From the IMG/VR virus record IMGVR_UViG_3300028558_000791, positions 248,001-312,000 of that record: a stretch of 64,000 nt of DNA; one strand, given 5' to 3'. Within the stretch, counting starts at the first letter, position 1; each line of letters opens with the position of its first letter. Both the position numbers and the translations under genes were made by a program. The notes beneath the pieces were generated by a model. That model made no database searches and was not told the DNA's origin. It was given only the letters and a program-made list of their open reading frames with translations. Below are positions 61,119-64,000 of this stretch, piece by piece. This DNA comes from a virus.

Positions 61119-62980
61119 TGGCTGACGACGATACACCACAGGTCAATTTTCAGACCAATCAAAACTTTGACCTTAATATCAAGAAAATGTTCAAGCACTT
61201 TGTTTCTGGCGGTCACACGCCAGATGACAATGAAAATGAACAGAATATAGGTATTGATGATATTAGGGGTCAAATCAGTATTACCATCACTGGTACAAAA
61301 ACTGCAGATTTGATTAAAGCTCTCAACATTGATCCTTCCGCTAAAACAATTGCTGGAACTCCCAATACGACAACTCCATCTCAAACAGCTCCAGAGAGCA
61401 GGTGTCATGCTTTCTATAGGATTATTGGATTTCCAGTAATAAATTCAGACCAAAGTGATTTCTACAATCCGGGCTTTGATATTGTTATCGGTGACGATAT
61501 TGAGCGCACCGTTACTCTAGATAGAAAATTAAGAGTCGCCAAAAATATAGGGCCAAAATTCGAAGAGCTTTCACAAAAAAGAGAATCCTTTGCCGCTCAG
61601 TGCGCTAGCATTTTTTCAGTACCACAATCGGTAGAGGCGGGTGTATTATCTTTAACCTCAGGAACTTTTGGTAACAATGGTCACGTTAACAAACGTCCAT
61701 TCACCGCACCATTTAAGAATACTTCACCATTTGATTTTGATGTTGAGAATCAATCATACTCTTCACCTGGTGATATTACGGCCACTTATTGTTTAGTTGG
61801 TGAAAGAGAATTTTTCCTATCAGATTACCAAGATGTAAACGCTGATCCAGTCAATAATTTCAAGCCTAATCCAGGTTTGGGCGGATATGATATTCTATTT
61901 GGGCACAAGCATATTATAAAGCCATTTATGGTAGATCCTAGAATAGATTTTAGTATCTGGGCTGCTGAATCTAAAACATCCAGTGGTGTATCTAAAAGAA
62001 TTGCCATTCCATTTGTTTATGATGCTAGTTACTTGAAAACAAGCAGTACAGCAAATGCTGAAAGACCTTTGTTAGAGAAAATTATTAGAGACAGGTTGGC
62101 AACACCCAAAGTATCTGATTCTGGTATTTCTGTGGCTGATACGGTTACCTACATACAAGGCAACAAGAACTTACAGGGAATAACCATAGGTGGAACTACT
62201 CTTAGCAGTATTTTCAGCGGCAATGTGTATAAGCTATCCCAGCAACAAGCTTTTGCAGAATATCTATCTACTATCCGTTCATTAATGTTTAAACTAGTTG
62301 ATTCTATGAGAATCATACATGCTCGACAAGGAAGCTATTACTGGCTACCAATTCCCGCAGTGCGCGGTCCTGAGGGCGGCTGTAGTATACGAGACGTACC
62401 ACTCAGCAAGAATATTGACCCGGCTCTATTTACTATCAACGATTTTGACATCATTGAAAAGCAGGCTGGCGTTATTCTATCCAATCTAAACAGCTCATCC
62501 GTTCAGCCATCTGTTACTCCAGACGCTGGAAGTTTTGCCTTTTCTAACTACAAGCTGACCTTTGATTCTAGTACCTCAGACTCCCAGGGTAACCTAAGCA
62601 CTAGGTCACAAGATACCCTAACCAAAATTAGAACCAAGTCTTTAAAAGAGGCTTCTGAGGCTCTACAGATAATTGAAATGATTATGGGAGAGTTCAGCGG
62701 TTTGGGTCTAGCTGATATTATTGCTATTATGGGCGCTCTCTATGTTATGCCGCTCAATGATCCTGATAGCAAAGGCACCGGCAACTTACTGGGATTTTTG
62801 GATGATGATGCTGTTGTAAGAGCGGAAGAGATACTTGAACTCCCTGATAAGAGCCTACAGAACGTAAGGTCTGGAATCACTCCAGCGATGACTACTTTGT
62901 GCAATACTGTCAATGGCTTTTACCAAATTATGGACCAGATTTTCCAAGACTACTTGAACAATGCTGCTCTCAACCTTTAA
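61118..62980 (+). CDS. probable baseplate structural protein
   Basis: A 620-residue protein with its ATG sharing a base with the preceding stop. The N-terminal 100 residues are mixed (QISITITGTKTADLIKALNI). The middle includes FTAPFKNTSPFDFDVENQ and a region with DFSIWAAESKTSSGVSKRIA. A long helical part follows (LSTIRSLMFKLVDSMRII, then EASEALQIIEMIMGEFSG). The C-terminus is helical and acidic. It sits between the membrane-helix protein and the gp25-like wedge, so a wedge or hub adaptor role is likely; no named family. Confidence 0.5.
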   Translation: MADDDTPQVNFQTNQNFDLNIKKMFKHFVSGGHTPDDNENEQNIGIDDIRGQISITITGTKTADLIKALNIDPSAKTIAGTPNTTTPSQTAPESRCHAFYRIIGFPVINSDQSDFYNPGFDIVIGDDIERTVTLDRKLRVAKNIGPKFEELSQKRESFAAQCASIFSVPQSVEAGVLSLTSGTFGNNGHVNKRPFTAPFKNTSPFDFDVENQSYSSPGDITATYCLVGEREFFLSDYQDVNADPVNNFKPNPGLGGYDILFGHKHIIKPFMVDPRIDFSIWAAESKTSSGVSKRIAIPFVYDASYLKTSSTANAERPLLEKIIRDRLATPKVSDSGISVADTVTYIQGNKNLQGITIGGTTLSSIFSGNVYKLSQQQAFAEYLSTIRSLMFKLVDSMRIIHARQGSYYWLPIPAVRGPEGGCSIRDVPLSKNIDPALFTINDFDIIEKQAGVILSNLNSSSVQPSVTPDAGSFAFSNYKLTFDSSTSDSQGNLSTRSQDTLTKIRTKSLKEASEALQIIEMIMGEFSGLGLADIIAIMGALYVMPLNDPDSKGTGNLLGFLDDDAVVRAEEILELPDKSLQNVRSGITPAMTTLCNTVNGFYQIMDQIFQDYLNNAALNL

Positions 62981-63025
62981 TCCATTGGATTGCCTAATAA
63001 TTTTGCATTACAAGGTGGAGCCGGT

Positions 63026-63457
63026 ATGTCTTTTGACCTAAAAATAGTTAACGGGGATTTGGTTGTCAGCCAAAGTGCCCTTCAGACCGTGGAAGATAGC
63101 GAAAAGCTTATCCAAGACATCCTCAAGATTTGCTTGACGGACGTAGGGGGTAATCCCATACATCCGTCATATGGTTCTTTCTTGTCGAGATCAGTAATTG
63201 GGAACGCCCAACAGACTAGTGTAGTTGTGCAAATAGCTAAGTCACAACTCAATACTTGTTTGACGAATTTGCAGTATTTGCAAACCCTACAAATGAAATC
63301 TCTACAAAAAATGACTGCAGATGAGCAACTTGCAGCAATAACAGGTATATCTGTAGTAAGAAGTGCATTTGATCCAAGACTCTTCAACGTTAAAATCAGT
63401 TGTGTGACAAAAGGATTCAAACCAATCACTACTGCTTTTAGTATCTCAACAATTTAA
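63026..63457 (+). CDS. baseplate wedge protein, gp25/W-like
   Basis: A 143-residue protein. I start at ATG 63026 because GGTGGA stands 6 bases upstream; an in-frame TTG at 62990 would add 12 residues. It carries the family pattern DLKIVNGDLVV...LQTVEDSEKLIQDILKICLT, followed by GGNPIHPSYGSFL, typical of the gp25/GPW lysozyme-like wedge family. The end is alpha/beta (VVRSAFDPRLFNVKISC). It forms part of the baseplate wedge. The J-like gene follows within ten bases, which matches the conserved W-J pair order. Confidence 0.85.
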   Translation: MSFDLKIVNGDLVVSQSALQTVEDSEKLIQDILKICLTDVGGNPIHPSYGSFLSRSVIGNAQQTSVVVQIAKSQLNTCLTNLQYLQTLQMKSLQKMTADEQLAAITGISVVRSAFDPRLFNVKISCVTKGFKPITTAFSISTI

Positions 63458-63466
63458 GGATAGCTT

Positions 63467-64000
63467 ATGGTCACAATAAGGTCAGTAAATGAAATTATTG
63501 CCAACCTGATAGACTTTTTCAGAATGGCACAACCTAACCTGGACACTAAACCAGGTACTGTGGCTAGAGATCTGTTTATCGAAGGTCCATCATCTCAATT
63601 ATCCATTCTGTATGATGAGTTACAAGGTGTCTCTAATAAGCAGTCGCTAAGACTATCTATCGGAACAGATTTAGATAAACTGGGCAAAAACTTTGGGTTA
63701 ATTAGAAAGCAGTCTACTCCATCAACAGGTGTGGCTCTATTAACGTTCTCTTCCTTAAATTCCACTATTAATGTCAATAAGGGCTCTTCTATCTTTACAT
63801 CGGGTGGTTTAGGATTCACTGTGGTCAATGGTATTTCTATTGTTCCATCCAATATCAATTTCTATCGCTCAGTCGCCAGTAAGTTCGCTGCCCAACTTGC
63901 TTTCGTAGGAATCACAGACCAATACGCTGTTGAAGTTACGGTTATCGCCTCTGCTCCAGGTTCATCTGGAAACATTGGCCAATATACGCTATCTAAAATC
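63467..64000 (+). CDS. baseplate J-like protein (3' partial)
   Basis: An open frame with AAGGA upstream runs from ATG 63467 to the window edge, 178 residues visible. The opening IRSVNEIIANLIDFFRMAQP, then DTKPGTVARDLFIEGPSSQL and GTDLDKLGKNFGLIRKQS, fits the start of J-like baseplate wedge proteins (gp6/gpJ family), as does placement directly after the gp25/W-like gene. The protein should continue beyond the window. The beta region that follows (ALLTFSSLNSTINVNKGSSI) is also typical. Confidence 0.8.
   Translation, partial: MVTIRSVNEIIANLIDFFRMAQPNLDTKPGTVARDLFIEGPSSQLSILYDELQGVSNKQSLRLSIGTDLDKLGKNFGLIRKQSTPSTGVALLTFSSLNSTINVNKGSSIFTSGGLGFTVVNGISIVPSNINFYRSVASKFAAQLAFVGITDQYAVEVTVIASAPGSSGNIGQYTLSKI

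Overview
The window is the virion-structure region of a large contractile-tailed bacteriophage (myovirus, probably with a jumbo-sized genome). Recognisable landmarks are an HK97-fold-like major capsid protein, a tail sheath of 942 residues, a tail tube, a frameshifting tail assembly chaperone pair, a tape measure, a hub, a spike, a gp25-like wedge and a J-like baseplate protein. Nearly all genes lie on the + strand, tightly packed with ATGA or TAATG overlaps. Many carry clear AGGAG-type ribosome binding sites, so the host probably uses Shine-Dalgarno initiation. Base composition is AT-leaning; the capsid, decoration and sheath genes look richer in C-ending codons. The host cannot be named. No tRNA gene, CRISPR array, integrase or insertion sequence was seen, and no stretch over 300 bases lacks a gene.

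Layout. Bases 1-9236 form the head block: the tail end of an upstream gene, a probable capsid accessory protein, five unrecognised proteins (1001-7200) with membrane segments and shared short motifs that look like internal or core/scaffold proteins, a probable decoration protein, a structured intergenic RNA, and the capsid protein closed by a strong terminator. Bases 9311-11094 hold a convergent pair: a RelA/SpoT-like nucleotidyltransferase-fold protein and a complete CCA-adding enzyme. Bases 11189-28185 are neck, appendage and fibre genes: repeat-rich fibres of 567 and 1755 residues, a LamG lectin, two tandem patatin-like phospholipases and a collagen/C1q-like fibre.

Bases 28200-32174 are an accessory island: HNH protein, cold-shock protein, a three-gene minus-strand operon, a 2H phosphoesterase and an HExxH metallopeptidase, with one structural gene between them. 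Bases 32229-42780 return to fibres and adhesins: a zinc/HxH protein, a 657-residue fibre, a three-helix membrane protein, a 1507-residue fibre, a polyglycine adhesin and a small possible chaperone. Bases 42795-64000 are the tail proper: completion protein, sheath, tube, chaperones with a -1 slippery site, tape measure, hub, spike, an unusual membrane-helix baseplate protein, wedges and the start of a J-like protein.

How it fits together. The gene order follows myovirus assembly (head, neck/fibres, sheath-tube-tape measure, baseplate). Enzymes with likely host-takeover or counter-defence roles are inserted between structural genes: the CCA enzyme and RelA-like protein, the 2H phosphoesterase, the patatins, the cold-shock protein and the peptidase. 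The strongest items for follow-up are the frameshift site at 48059-48065, the three-way-junction RNA at 8117-8164, the RelA-like/CCA enzyme pair, the tandem patatins and the hydrophobic baseplate protein at 58929-61118.
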